A stretch of 64,000 nucleotides of DNA from Cryptomeria japonica (taxonomy: Eukaryota; Streptophyta; Pinopsida; Cupressales; Cupressaceae): the NCBI RefSeq assembly GCF_030272615.1, contig NC_081410.1, positions 140,280,849 through 140,344,848 on the forward strand, given 5' to 3'. Below, in pieces: positions 11,240 through 21,845 of the stretch. The position numbers and the translations under genes are program-made. Numbering within the stretch: position 1 is the first letter of the stretch; every line of letters begins with the position of its first letter. The notes under the pieces were generated by a model. It was not told the origin of the DNA and did no database searches. It was given only the letters and a program-made list of their open reading frames with translations.

Positions 11240-12207
11240 GTGCTAATCTTGGTTGTAGTTGTAACATATAGGAGGTCCTCTACCTTGGGATCTTCCTCTA
11301 GAGGATTGTCTTATGCCCCTAAATTTCCCTCTTTGATTGTAGCCTCCTCCTTGGTTGTAACTGTTCTCTCCTCTGGTGCCTTCTTGACTAGACTCACCTT
11401 GGTATCCAAAACCATTTCCTTTGCCTCTAAAAGGGCTTCTTCCCCCTCTTTGTTGTCTCCCTTTGCCTCTTGTATTTTGTTCTGCCTTCTCTTTAGCTTC
11501 TCCTCCACCTTAAGTGCCAACTGAAAACATTTTTGGACTGTCTTCGAGGTGTGGAGATTCAAATCTTCTTGGATGGAAAATATCAGTCCATTGAGATATC
11601 TTGCCACTTTTTCATCCTCACTCTCCTTTACCTTGGTCTTCACACACAACTTCATGAATTCCTCTATGTAGGAACTCACATCCATCTCCTTCTGCTTCAA
11701 GTTATGTCTCCTATTGTGCAATTGGACATTATAGTGTACTAGAAAATAGGCCTCCTTCACCAAAGCCATCATCTTCTTCCAAGTAGCAACTCTTCTCTTC
11801 CCCCCTTTCACCCTCTCATCTTGGATAAAAGTCCACCAAGTCAGTGCAACCCCTTTCATTTTGGATTGGGCCATTTTCACCCTTTGGTGCTATGGTATAT
11901 CTTCACTCTCAAGGAAATTGTCCAAGGAGTCTATCCACTTCATCACTATATTAGGTTCCATCTTACCTGCAAACACTAGTAGATCCAACTTCACATCCAT
12001 TGTTTTCCTTTCCATGGACTTGATGACACTCATCAGGGGTCTCTGGTCTGCAGTAACCTCTTGTTCTTCATGCCTAGGGATCTCCTCTTCATCCCCTTCT
12101 TCAAATCCTCCAGAGTCTCTCTCTCCCCTCTCCACTTTGTCCTTCAACTGGTCCATTTCAATTCTCAAGGCCTGATTCTCAGTCCTGACTACTCTGCTCT
12201 CTGCCAT
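11240..12207 (-). pseudogene. Gypsy D gag
   Basis: Retrotransposon gag domain. The segment up to 12207 is acidic (GERDSGGFEEGDEEEIPRHE). The next has the capsid core with GVALTWWTFIQDE, YNVQLHNRRHNLKQKEMDVS and VARYLNGLIFSIQEDLNLHT. Near 11240-11290 a zinc knuckle is decayed: one cysteine has become tyrosine and a stop sits inside it. The two long pieces share a frame and are parted by a stop near 11885. Confidence 0.9.
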
Positions 12208-12319
12208 CTACTTCTTCACCAGGACAACCAACTCTATATTAGTCATCCTTGATGTGAGATCTTGGGATCCCTCTTCCTCTAACATTTTGTCTTCTTCTCG
12301 GTCCAAAGGACACTCATAA

Positions 12320-12331
12320 GCTTTGATACCA
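12320..12331 (-). other. Primer binding site of gypsy D
   Basis: On the minus strand this reads TGGTATCAAAGC, two bases from the LTR end. It is close to the methionine-tRNA complement TGGTATCAGAGC used by many plant gypsy and copia elements. Confidence 0.8.
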
Positions 12332-12333
12332 CT

Positions 12334-13762
12334 TGATGCATAGCCCTTCTCACACCTAGGGACAGGTCCAAAAGGTTTGGTTTAGACCCTTCAAAAGATA
12401 ACAAGGATCCTACAAAAAGGACTCCACACCTTAAAGGTTTGAACTACTCTCAACTCCTTAAGACTAGCATCTACTCAAGATGAGTAAATGGCTTCAACAT
12501 CTCCAACACAACTCTCCATGACTCTAGTTTTTGGGAGCCTTGGATTTGGTCAATCCATGACACCTAGGAACTATTCCAAACATTTGTTTTAGGCTTTGGC
12601 ACCAATGTCCTATACTTCCTTTGGAAACCTACCCTCTTGGCTAGTAGCCCTTAGAGCTGGGTATTTTGCCCTTAACTCCAAAATATTGATCTCAATCTGG
12701 CCAACTATTTACCATTCTAGGTACCCTTTATGAAGTTACACTCATCCCCAAAAGGGATTTGCAAGATCTGAAATCTAAGGGCACAAACCCTTTAGAAGCC
12801 TAGAGGCCTAATTAGGGCTAATAGGCTTCAAATTATAGAGCAACTCCAATTTATAGATTCTCAACCACCAAACCAAATTTATTAACATGTGGGGGATAAA
12901 AAATAACTGGAATCCACCGCTATGAAATTTTAGGGTGACTGTCCTAATTTTGTCCAAGGTAGTCACATGGAGATACCTACCTAGGTTTGCTTCATGCTCT
13001 TCACAGCAAAGCCTCCCCTAAAAAAACCCATGGAAATATTAAAATAAACTAGCCAATATTGCATTCCACCAAAGGAAATAACTTCTAGATGGGTGAGATG
13101 CAAGATATGGCCATTATTTGGCGAAACCCTAGCCAAACCCTAGTTTTCTGGGTTAGAGTCAGTAAAACAATGGGTTCTCACTGCTCAGAGAGTATCAAGA
13201 CCTCAAAACACTACCAAAAAAAAGTTTACTCAATCCCCTCTCTACTCCATGAACAAATTTATTATAATCAATCCATACAATGACGTACACACAATAGTAA
13301 GATAAGGTTTTTAGGGAAAAACTCAGTTTTCTGTCTTATATGCTTCCAAGCTTCAATCACCAACAACTCCAAAAAACTTCCACCTTGGGAATCATGTCCA
13401 CAAGGCATATAGGCCTTATCCAAATAGTTTCTATCTGAATTTTGAAGAGGTTGGAGCCATTGAGAGGCTTACATCAATCAAATTTCAAAATGTTGCACTT
13501 TTGCTTACAAAAGTTGCATTTTCAAATGTTGCATTGTTTGACAAAAGTTGTCAACCAAAACAAGTTTGGGACCCACACAACTTGGATCAAACAAAAACCA
13601 CCTAAACACCCTAAAATCCCTCAAAACATCAAAACAAATATCATTCTACCCCTATTTACCAAATTGTCCAAATTGGCTTATCAAGTTGCCTAATTTGGGA
13701 CATTGGTTTACAAGGTGGGGCCCTTATTCAAAACATGAAAATGCATAAAATAAAGACATTCA
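12334..13762 (-). repeat. 5' LTR of gypsy D
   Basis: On the element strand it would start TGAATGTC at 13762 and end in GCATCA at 12334 beside the primer site. The inner end is well fixed by that site. The outer end is chosen as the last CA before LINE sequence and could be off by a few tens of bases. No second copy is present for comparison. No real ORF lies inside; the plus-strand ORFs of 64-83 codons are chance. Confidence 0.7.
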
Positions 13763-14883
13763 AAATGATCTTATTATCCTAATCCTCATCCTCTGATCCA
13801 TGAATGTCTTGTTGAAGAGGTGCCCTTGCATTGTATAGCCCCCAATGCCTTCATATGTTGGATCTTTCTTAGCTTATCTCTGGCAACCATCACTGAGTGA
13901 GAGAGATTGATATTGCTAGGATTTCCCTGAATCAATTCCTCAGCCTTGTTCAAATTAGTGGTGAGGATATTCTCTATAAACCTCATGTCTTTAGCTTTTT
14001 TCTTACCAAAGGTCTTAAGTACTTCTTTCCAACTGCCCACATAAGTGCTCCACCTCTTAATGGAAGAGTTGGAATGAGTGTTCCAATTGTTGAAAAGCCT
14101 GATAATGTGTATAGCAACGAGGACATCTAGGTCCTCTAGTAGATTGGTATTAAGAATGAAATTCCCATTCCCGACAACCTTCTCAGGCACACAACCTCTA
14201 ATACAAACCTAAGAAATGATGGGGTGGTGGTTCGAGAGTGAAGAGGGCCAGACCACCACTGAGCAACCCAATTGGTTAGGTAAAAAGGAAAATAAATCTT
14301 TGCTGGCATAGAACATGTCAAGCTTGAAGTAGATCCTATTATGAACTTTTTGGTAGTTGCACCATGTAAACCAAATCCCCTTGTGACCAGATCTCATACT
14401 TCTAAGAGGTCAAACAATCTCTTTAAGTTTTTTAATATGTTCGAGTGAATCTTTTCACCACCTTTCCAATCTAAATTCATGCCTCCCATTTTATCATCTT
14501 GATGTTCTACCATATTGAAATATCCTTGCAGTAACCAGGGGTTGTCTGGAAGGGATGATAACCATTTCCATAGATCGGCTCTCTCTCTATAGTCGTTGGG
14601 AGCATGCATTGTGCACAAACCAAAAGTAGAATCCCCCTCTTTCAAGGAAACCCAAGCAACTCTATTGCAAGGGGAGATCCCAGAGTAGAGAATGGAAGAT
14701 TTCTACTTGGGATTGATGAGGATCACAGATCCACTCTTGCCTCTTTCATGCTTTGTGTAGATCCTTAATGCATCCCTCTACACAAAATTGAGGTTGACAT
14801 CAAGGATGAAGTTGGTGGCCTTAACCTCTTGAAGCATGAAAAAATCCAAGTCTTTGTGTTGGCTAAAAAATCTCCTACGAATG
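13763..14883 (-). pseudogene. LINE-1 type ORF2 endonuclease fragment
   Basis: Continuation of the LINE whose 5' part is at 44361-46645. On the minus strand it starts with SQHKDLDFFMLQEVKATNF, the N-terminal catalytic block of APE-like LINE endonuclease, then APNDYRERADLWKWLSSLPD and WLLQGYFNMVEHQDDKMGG (the usual GDFN now GYFN). It continues through FTWCNYQKVHNRIYFKLD (14209-14397) into the region between endonuclease and RT, with KIQHMKALGAIQ and RHSWIRG near 13800. Frameshifts and stops are frequent. The RT is missing because gypsy D begins here. Confidence 0.88.
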
Positions 14884-15200
14884 TGTTGGCGATTGACACT
14901 CATCTAGTAAGGTTAATGACATTTTGGGTTGTCATTGATGACAACTCATCTCCAGGTGTAAATATTCTCTATTAGGATTCATTGATTTATCACTTTGCTT
15001 TGTTTGGGGTAAGAAACATTCACTACACTCAACAGTATTTTTTTGCTTCACAACCGGTTAAGTCCTAATCCTGGTAACATGTATATGGAACCTGGTTATG
15101 AATATTACCCGACTAAGAGATCTTGTGGCCTTGATAATTTCTTTCAATGAATGGTAATGTGTGAAGGCCGACATGGTCATTAGGATTATGTATGAAATAC
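14884..15200 (+). repeat. 5' LTR of B, first piece
   Basis: Starts TGTTGGCGATTGACACTC and aligns with the start of the intact 3' LTR of B at 43369 up to GAAATAC. The alignment resumes at 30722 after insertion of element G. The last five bases, AATAC (15196-15200), are duplicated at 30722-30726. Confidence 0.92.
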
Positions 15201-16025
15201 TTGTTATTTGTGAGGAACCAGTTATTACTGAGAGGGGGGGTAAATCTGTAATAACAATAAACTTAAAAAATTTAACAACCACCAAAAAATTCTTTCAAAA
15301 CAACTCATAAATAGTACTAGTAATAATTGGAATCATACTGCTGATGAGATATATCAAACTATTCTTCTAAGTGTTCATCAACATGCATGTAATAGAAAGA
15401 TATCAAATCAACACATGAACACTGATATTTTCACGTGGAAACCCAAATGGGAAAAAAACAAGGTGGGAATTGGTACCCACAATATTTTTGCACTCTTTTA
15501 GAATGCACCCTGTTAGGAGCCTAACTTGGTTAGGAGCTTACAATTATGCTCGGTTAGGAGCAGACCCTGTTAGGAGTCCCCCAGTTAAGGGATTTATCTC
15601 AGCCCTGTTAGGAGCTTTACTCTGTTAGGAGTAACCTTGTGAAAGGATTTATAACCCAAGTTAATGAGTCACCTGGTGAAGGGATTTTAAGTCTGCTGCA
15701 ACTGTTAGAGGACAAAAAATGTATGATCTAAAAAACAACACTCTTTGCTTGCTTGTACAGATCCTTTCCTACTCCAATCTGCTTCTCTCTTGTAGATACA
15801 CACATTGGTTCAGCCACACACTCTTCTTTTGATCAACGACATAATAAATCATCACAAACATACCCTAAATAGACTTTACAACTTAGTTGATTACAAAAAC
15901 CTAACCTCATACTAAGATTTACATCATAGATCATCACACATCTTTACAAATCATTACAGATCATCATATGGATCATTACAACAAATTAAAAATCAATTAC
16001 AACCATTGAATGATCACCGCACATT
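15201..16025 (-). repeat. Remnant of the 3' LTR of copia G
   Basis: Read in reverse, this has the copia LTR layout: pyrimidine tract and CTCTCAGTAATAAC at its outer end, then (15430-15470) the complement of a TTTTTCCC and GGGTTTCCACGTG block. The outer end lies on the AATAC duplication, one base from TG. The inner part (U3 side) is missing; the sequence changes to a gypsy LTR near 16025. No gene lies inside. Confidence 0.75.
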
Positions 16026-16305
16026 GATCTGATACACTTTAAAACTAGTAGTTCCTCATTTCATCCATTTTATCTCTTTTCTACATAGTCAACAAATCAA
16101 CATATCTATTTGCAAAAGAGGGAAAACCACATTCCAATTCTTTCAATCCACTTGAAATTCATATCCTCGTTCCCCTTGGATTTGAATCTAGTGGATTCAA
16201 GCCCCTCTTTTGAATGTAAAGTTTCTCCCAAGTGAAAATAATCCTAGTGAGTTCCTTTCTGTCTCCTAGGCGGGGAGCCACTAGGGTTTAATTTTCCACT
16301 TTACA
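16026..16305 (+). repeat. 5' LTR of H, truncated
   Basis: Aligns to the last ~280 bp of the 3' LTR (to 23040), including TCTAGTGGATTCAAGCCCCT and the end CCACTTTACA. The left boundary is approximate. The sequence directly after it, TTTTGGTGAACTTGACATC, is where a primer site should be; I cannot name the tRNA. Confidence 0.85.
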
Positions 16306-16941
16306 TTTTGGTGAACTTGACATCTTATACTCTAATTCTGATTTCTTATAGTTAGATCTAAATAATTGCAATTTTAATTTCAAATTTTCATTTCCAAGTT
16401 TGATCTTTTTGCATATATTAGAGGTTAATTGCATAAAAACCCTGATTTTTCATTTTAACAAAATTGAGCTTGTGAAGTGTAGCAATTTAGTTGCCTTGTT
16501 TCAGATCTGAGTTCTATTTCAAAATTGCAATTCAAATTTGTCTTTTAATTTTGAAAATTAAGTGGTTAAAAAAAAAAACCCTAAATTTTAAGAATCTCCT
16601 ATTTTCACCTTGGACTGCTAATTTGACCGTCCTAGACATCTCCAAATCGACTATTTTTTTGGATTCTACAATAAAATCATAATTTCTATCATCTTTGAAA
16701 ATTTCAAAAAATGTTTGTCCAACCGAGTACACTTTGCACATGGTCCCTAACTTTTTTCCCAAAATTTTGGGAGTCAGAATTGATTGCAGAAAATTGGTGC
16801 ACTTTATCAATTTTTGCACCCCTTAAGGTCAAATACAAATTCAAATTTTCACACTCTTACATTTTAAGTTAATTTTCATAAGAAGTTCCTAATTTTAGAT
16901 CTTTGCTTGAGTAAATTGATATTTTAATTAAGTGACTTTCA
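16306..16941. other. H leader, non-coding
   Basis: AT-rich leader between LTR and ORF. The two overlapping short ORFs here (16491-16682 plus, 16532-16819 minus) have no recognisable content. I see no feature other than the presumed primer site at its start. Confidence 0.6.
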
Positions 16942-17964
16942 ATGGCAATCAATGGATTAGATGTATTTTTTATTTCACATATGATTACATTGTTTTTAAC
17001 ATACATTTATTACAATCATGTGTCGGGTAATGGCTTTCTTCATTTCATGTTGCTTCTTTTCATTCATAGCACTTGGTCATATTGTGTTTCTAGGGTTTCA
17101 AATTCATTTCCTTTCCAAATTGATCTCAAAGATTTCATATATCATTTTTGTTGCATTATGGTGATGTTATTAACAAAATGCATTTCATACATTAATCACC
17201 TTAAGGCTTTTATAGATCCCAATCTTAGAGATTCTAATTCTTGTACCTCTCCTAGGGTATCTTGTGTGAATAAGATGAGAGCTATTATATTAACTAATGA
17301 TCTCTCTAAAAAAGAGAAAGCATTGGAAAGCAATATGGACCCATCTTATTCTTATACACATACCCTTGAGAAAGAGGAGAAAAATCAAAATATTAACATT
17401 CTTACATCTTTAGACCCTCCTTATTCTCCCAGGGCCTATCTTCAACACCAAAACATATGTAGAGAGGATGATGTTATGCATTTTATTCATGATCTTTCCC
17501 CCCACATAGAGATGAGTAAAGATAAACCTTTAGATGATGAAGATGATCATCCCAAATCTCCCAAAAAAGATAAGCTTGCCAAAGGAAAGAAGACTACCCT
17601 TTCACATGATATTTCTACAACACCTTTTATTCCCCCTTACATATTAGGTTTCAAACAAATTCATGATCTTATTCCACCATCTAGTCATTTGCAACATTCT
17701 TATAGTCATGGCTTTAATATAATAACAAAACAAGGTTTTAGAGGACAAGGAATTGGGAAATTTGAACAAGGAATTTGTGTCCCTATAAACCCTCCTACGC
17801 AAGATACTACAAAAGGCCTAGGAAGCGAAACTCCTCTCTCTAAGGAGGAACTCCTTAGGCTTGAAAATTTTAATAACTGTCTTCAAAAGAAACAAATCAA
17901 AAGATCCCACAAGAATTCTTCTTCTTCAAAACATCCTTTTTTGCTCCTTTCATCAAACCCATGA
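16942..17964 (+). CDS. Gag/protease-like ORF of H with a G-patch motif (340 codons)
   Basis: Open reading frame of 340 codons. Residues ~1-85 are strongly hydrophobic and look like two or three membrane segments, or possibly AT-rich leader read through. The middle is charged (DDEDDHPKSPKKDKLAKGKK). Residues ~255-282 hold SHGFNIITKQGFRGQGIGKF followed by EQGI, which fits the glycine-rich G-patch that sits next to gag or protease in some retroelements and plant gypsy proteins. The true start may be internal, for instance at a methionine near residue 96. It is followed by a +1-frame ORF that shares its last residues. I think it is a remnant or a structural protein of a non-autonomous gypsy, not a host gene. 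Confidence 0.6.
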   Translation: MAINGLDVFFISHMITLFLTYIYYNHVSGNGFLHFMLLLFIHSTWSYCVSRVSNSFPFQIDLKDFIYHFCCIMVMLLTKCISYINHLKAFIDPNLRDSNSCTSPRVSCVNKMRAIILTNDLSKKEKALESNMDPSYSYTHTLEKEEKNQNINILTSLDPPYSPRAYLQHQNICREDDVMHFIHDLSPHIEMSKDKPLDDEDDHPKSPKKDKLAKGKKTTLSHDISTTPFIPPYILGFKQIHDLIPPSSHLQHSYSHGFNIITKQGFRGQGIGKFEQGICVPINPPTQDTTKGLGSETPLSKEELLRLENFNNCLQKKQIKRSHKNSSSSKHPFLLLSSNP

Positions 17965-18139
17965 TCACGATTCTGAAGATTGCCCCGATTTTCAAAAATC
18001 TATCCAAGATGGCATCGACAGTGGAAAAATTATAATTAAAGATGATAAAAACCATCTTAATAACTATCTTCAAAAGAAACAAATCAAAAGAGCCCACAAG
18101 AGCAACATGAGGCTCACTTTTTCTTCTTCTTCCCATTAA
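17861..18139 (+). pseudogene. Continuation of the H ORF in the next frame, gypsy gag-like tail
   Basis: Contains FHQTHDHDSEDCPDFQKSIQ and DGIDSGKI, which resemble the H-D-T-E-D-C block seen downstream of gag in plant gypsy polyproteins. The segment LQKKQIKR occurs both here (near 18070) and at the end of the previous ORF (near 17885); about 50 bp are duplicated directly with ~188 bp spacing. One frameshift between the two ORFs would join them. Confidence 0.5.
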
Positions 18140-18716
18140 TTTATTTTCATGCATTATTCATTATTAGATCTCCTTTCTTGCATAGAGTTATACACTTCTT
18201 CTTCTTCTCTTAATTCTATTGGAAAACTTACCTCTTCTATGGTTTTTATTATTTACAAATATGATATGCCCCTAGCATGGAATGGTCTCTTGTAAAGTAA
18301 CATGACCCTTCCTTGAGAGGATTCAGTCCATTAGGAAGGTATATCTCTTGAAAATTATCTCCATTAGAGGATTTGTAATATTTCTCCTTGTTCTTCTCAC
18401 TTGGGAGACAATGATTTCACTCATTTCTCTTCCTTTTTATCTCATTTATGATTATTTCCTTTAGGGGCTGCATTTTTCACATGTGCTTATCATTTCTTAC
18501 AATGTTACGTTCTTATGACTAATCCCTCTTGGGGAATATGTGATTTTCTTTCTTTTCTCTCTTAGAAGATTACCACTTCTAGAGATGTGAATTTTGCATA
18601 TACTAATTTCTTTTCTTGCATATTTTCATGTAAGTTCATTGTGTATTTGCTTATGTTTAATCTCTCTCTAAAATATTGTGTAAGCTCTTCTCATTGTTCC
18701 TACACTTGGGGGGCAA

Positions 18717-18754
<38 letters not shown>

Positions 18755-19071
18755 TTCTCAAAGGATCTAGTTTTTCCTATGTGGTGGATGGTGTGAGTTT
18801 CATTGCTTGATGTCATTCCTTGTGTGAAATCATTGTTGTTTTCTCAAGGGTTCTCTCTTATACAAGAGGTGTAAGTCATTGACTACAACCTCTTTTACAC
18901 TTGGTAATGTACATCTATAATAAATTCACCCATCCACATTGGGATAAAAGTGAGTCATCCTTCATCAAGAATCCCTTTCACCTAGCAATAGGAGGAAAGA
19001 TTTCATTCTTGTTCTCTTCTATACTTTTTTCTAGAAGATGTTATATTTATCTAAGACAAATCCTCTTGGGG
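18140..19071 (+). other. H internal spacer with purine/GGGG boxes
   Basis: No credible ORF. The phrase CACTTGGG followed by a G run and CAATGAT recurs near 18409 and 18703, and a CTTGGGGGG form occurs near 19066. Such spacer is typical of gypsy derivatives that have lost pol. Confidence 0.5.
18719..18750. repeat. (AT)n microsatellite
   Basis: Uninterrupted AT dinucleotide run of about 32 bp inside the H spacer. The overlapping 69-codon ORF is an artefact of it. Confidence 0.95.
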
Positions 19072-19076
19072 GGTAG

Positions 19077-20594
19077 TGCTGGCATTATAGTAAGAAAGAT
19101 TGTTGATATTCAATAAGGATATTGAGAAGGTTGTTGAAGATTATTGATATAACTGAAGAAGGATAATAACTATCTTTATAACATTATTTTGTCATTGATG
19201 TCAAGAAATTGATTATCTGATTCAGTATGATGTTGCCATATCTTGAGAAGATTGATTAGAAGAGAATTAAGATGTCGGTAAAAGACACAGAAAGAATGTG
19301 ATGAATAAAGGGAGGAATAAGTTATTCAATGGGCAACTATTACCGAGTTAGACAATGATGAGATCATGATGTTTAGATTGTTTTGATATCCTACATATGT
19401 TGTTGATTGTAAGGTTAATACTATACTATGCAACTGAGCAATGAACCTAGTCAGTAAACCCTAAGGAACCTAGTTGGCAAACCCTAAGGTTATTGATATC
19501 AGTTAATGAAGGCGAAATGAATACTGAGTAAAGTTTAGTATTTACCAAGTTGCAACTGAGTTATGACAGTGTGCATGGGATGGATAAAAGCATTATTTAA
19601 TGAAGGACAATGATTAGCTGGAGATGTATAAATGATTGGTATGTCGTGCATGAAGTTTGTTAAGGATATATGGCAAAGGAAAATCGGCAAGAAGATCTAC
19701 AGTGTAGATTGAACCGCAATAACCTTATGCAAGTTCCAAGATAGGAATGCAAGTCCCAAGGTAAGGTAAAACATTTTCAAATTAGAAGGATACATTGAAC
19801 CTGGTCAACTTTGAATATCTGATGGCTAAGATTGATCATGGGAAATGTGATCAAGGAGATTTAGTGGTTAGCAATTGTTTATAAATAAGGAATTGTTAAT
19901 AAACAATGTATATGGGCAAGTGTATGCACAGGGATGCTACATAGTGATTACCGAGCATAGAAGCTTGAAGACCTATTTGAATAACAGAGTAGAGAGCCCA
20001 GCAAAGGGACAAGATATAGTCCTATGACTAGATTGTTTTGAGCAAATAAGAATTTGCTTTAGCATTTTAGATATGAAGTTGCAGATAGATTTTATTACTG
20101 TTATTTTGTAAGTGACAGAAAATCTCTTAACCGAGTGGACTTAACAGTCTTATATGTAAACCCTCTACCAAGGTAACATTCTAAGTGGGTGTTTGAAATC
20201 CTTTGACAAGGTCACTTCTAACAATGTGAAGATCCTAACAGATTTGAGGGAAATCCCTTAACCGGGTCACTTCTAGCAATATGTTTGTAATCTTTAACAG
20301 GATTTGCTTTTAACCGAGCATACTCTAGAAGAGTACATTTCTTAGTGGGTCCGAAATCCCACAGTGGTTTTTCCCTATTTGGGTTTCCACATTAAATCTG
20401 GTGTTATGAGTGTTATTATGATTATGTGTTCATAAGTTTGCATGTTTAATAGTTTTTGGTTAAGTTGCTGAAGTATAAGTTACTGAGGTTGAATCTGTTG
20501 AATTTATGGAAGTTTAAGTTTGTATGATTCACCCCCCCCTCTCATCTTGTTAGCTATTGGCATCTGTACTTTACATTAAGTATCAGAACTAATA
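19077..20594 (+). repeat. Solo LTR of the copia A family
   Basis: Starts TGCTGGCATTATAG and ends CTAATA (originally CTATCA), about 1518 bp, matching the reverse complement of LTR 6012-7534 throughout apart from small gaps. Perfect 5-bp duplication GGTAG flanks it (19072-19076 and 20595-20599). No internal region or second LTR remains, so an element inserted into H and was reduced to one LTR by recombination between its LTRs. The TATA-like box at 19880-19887 is kept. Confidence 0.95.
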
Positions 20595-20599
20595 GGTAG

Positions 20600-20867
20600 A
20601 TGTCTTTTGAGAAAATATCTCTTCTCCACCAAGGATCTACTTTACACTTACAGCAAGATATCTCTTTTCAACTATCTTACCCTTGCTTGAAGAGTATTTC
20701 CTCTCTTTCTTAGATTTATGACATTATTGCATGATGGATATCTTCTTTATATCGAAGGAAGGTATCCTTGTTCTTCTTTCCTTAAGATATCAACATAAAA
20801 AAATATTGACATCTTAAGGGGGGGGCACCCACACTGCTCCTTTTGTACTGTATTTATTTTGTGCATT
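20600..20867 (+). other. H internal spacer after the solo LTR
   Basis: No gene. Pyrimidine-rich sequence leading to GACATCTTAAGGGGGGG near 20810, possibly an extra purine box of H. Confidence 0.4.
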
Positions 20868-21203
20868 GTTTCTCTTGTACAATGGGTTATTCTTGGAACT
20901 AGAGGACAACCTCTTAGAGAAAGATGTCGGCACTTTTATTTTGTACAGTAGGTCATTCTTGGAACTAGAGGACAACCTCTTAGAGAAAGATGTCACCACT
21001 TTCCTTTTACACTGTGGGATATTCTCGGAACCAGAGCACAACCTCTTAGAGTGAGATGTTGCTGCTTTTTTCCTTTTATAGTGGGATATCCTTGGAACCA
21101 TAACACAACCTCTTAGAGAAAGATATTGCCACTTTTCTTTTATATAGGGTGATTATTCTCAAAACCAGAGCATAGTCTCTTAGAGAGAGATGTCACCACT
21201 TTC
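20868..21203 (+). repeat. Five-unit tandem repeat, 66-67 bp period, in H
   Basis: The unit contains GGAACTAGAGGACAACCTCT followed by a TAGAGAAAGATGT-type segment. GGAA-type landmarks lie at 20895, 20961, 21027, 21094 and about 21161, spacings of 66, 66, 67 and 67. The first three units are a multiple of three long, so a 22-residue periodic ORF is open on both strands (20866-21054 plus, 20814-21101 minus). I regard the coding appearance as a side effect of the repeat. Confidence 0.88.
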
Positions 21204-21834
21204 TTGACATTTGTACTATACATCTTATATAGGTTGTAGTGTACTTGGGCATAGACTCCTATGAGGTGCTTCAAACCTTACTTGCACACACATGCATGAG
21301 GTTGGGTGGAACTAATGATGTTCTCAACTTTATCCCTTACATGGATCACCTAGACAGAATCTAGGGGCTATTTTTCCATATCCTTTTTCTCCATGGATCA
21401 CCAAAGTGTGTATTCATGTCCTCTCTCTCTCCTTCCTCTCATGAGCCCATAGTTTTTCTATTGATGGTTCATGGATGATGTCAACTTTGCTCTTTTATGT
21501 GATTATTGGTGTTTATGTGATGGCATTGGTCTTTGTGTGTCAATTAGTTGTTTGAGACATTTGTATTGAGGTCTCTTCAGCTAGTTGATGTGTGGTCTTG
21601 TGTGTTTTTTCTTGGTCGTATGTCATTTGTGCTTTGTCTTGTTTTAGTTGGTCTTGTCCTTTTTGTGTGCTCTTGCATATGTTTGAGTGAGTTAAGATCC
21701 TAAGATTGGGGGCTTTTGTTCTCAAGATTAGTGATGTCTTATACTCCTTGTGGTATTGCTCTGTATCTCTCATCTTCATCTCTCTTTCTTATACTTTACC
21801 AATAGTATTTGTGTAAGACATACTCCCACTAAAT
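21204..21834 (+). other. H 3' spacer
   Basis: About 630 bp of T-rich sequence between the tandem repeat and the polypurine tract. No ORF with recognisable content; the 79-codon minus-strand ORF at 21540-21779 is low-complexity. Confidence 0.45.
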
Positions 21835-21845
21835 TGGGGGCTAAA
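21835..21845 (+). other. Polypurine tract of H
   Basis: TGGGGGCTAAA directly before the LTR start TGTAGCGTC. The G-run with AAA is the usual gypsy arrangement. Confidence 0.7.

Larger units (their letters stand above)
8278..13762 (-). mobile_element. Ty3/gypsy element D, 3'-truncated
   Basis: Order on the minus strand is LTR (12334-13762), primer site, gag, protease, RT, RNase H, integrase. RT before integrase defines Ty3/gypsy. The integrase is cut at 8278 by the copia LTR X, so the C-terminus, any chromodomain and the 3' LTR are missing. Gag, RT and integrase style resembles chromoviruses; this is inference because the diagnostic chromodomain is not present. The coding region passes through all three frames and has several stops, so it is dead. 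Its LTR end lies against the LINE endonuclease fragment, so D probably inserted into that LINE. Confidence 0.92.

Noticed and set aside
11132-11524. Plus-strand 130-codon ORF
   Set aside because: Serine/leucine-rich antisense shadow of gypsy D gag.
16942-17964. 340-codon ORF as a host membrane protein gene
   Set aside because: It lies between the LTRs of H, the hydrophobic start looks like AT-rich leader, and the C-terminal half has retroelement-style G-patch and gag-like blocks.
18719-18750. AT run as a promoter
   Set aside because: Simple microsatellite with no gene downstream.
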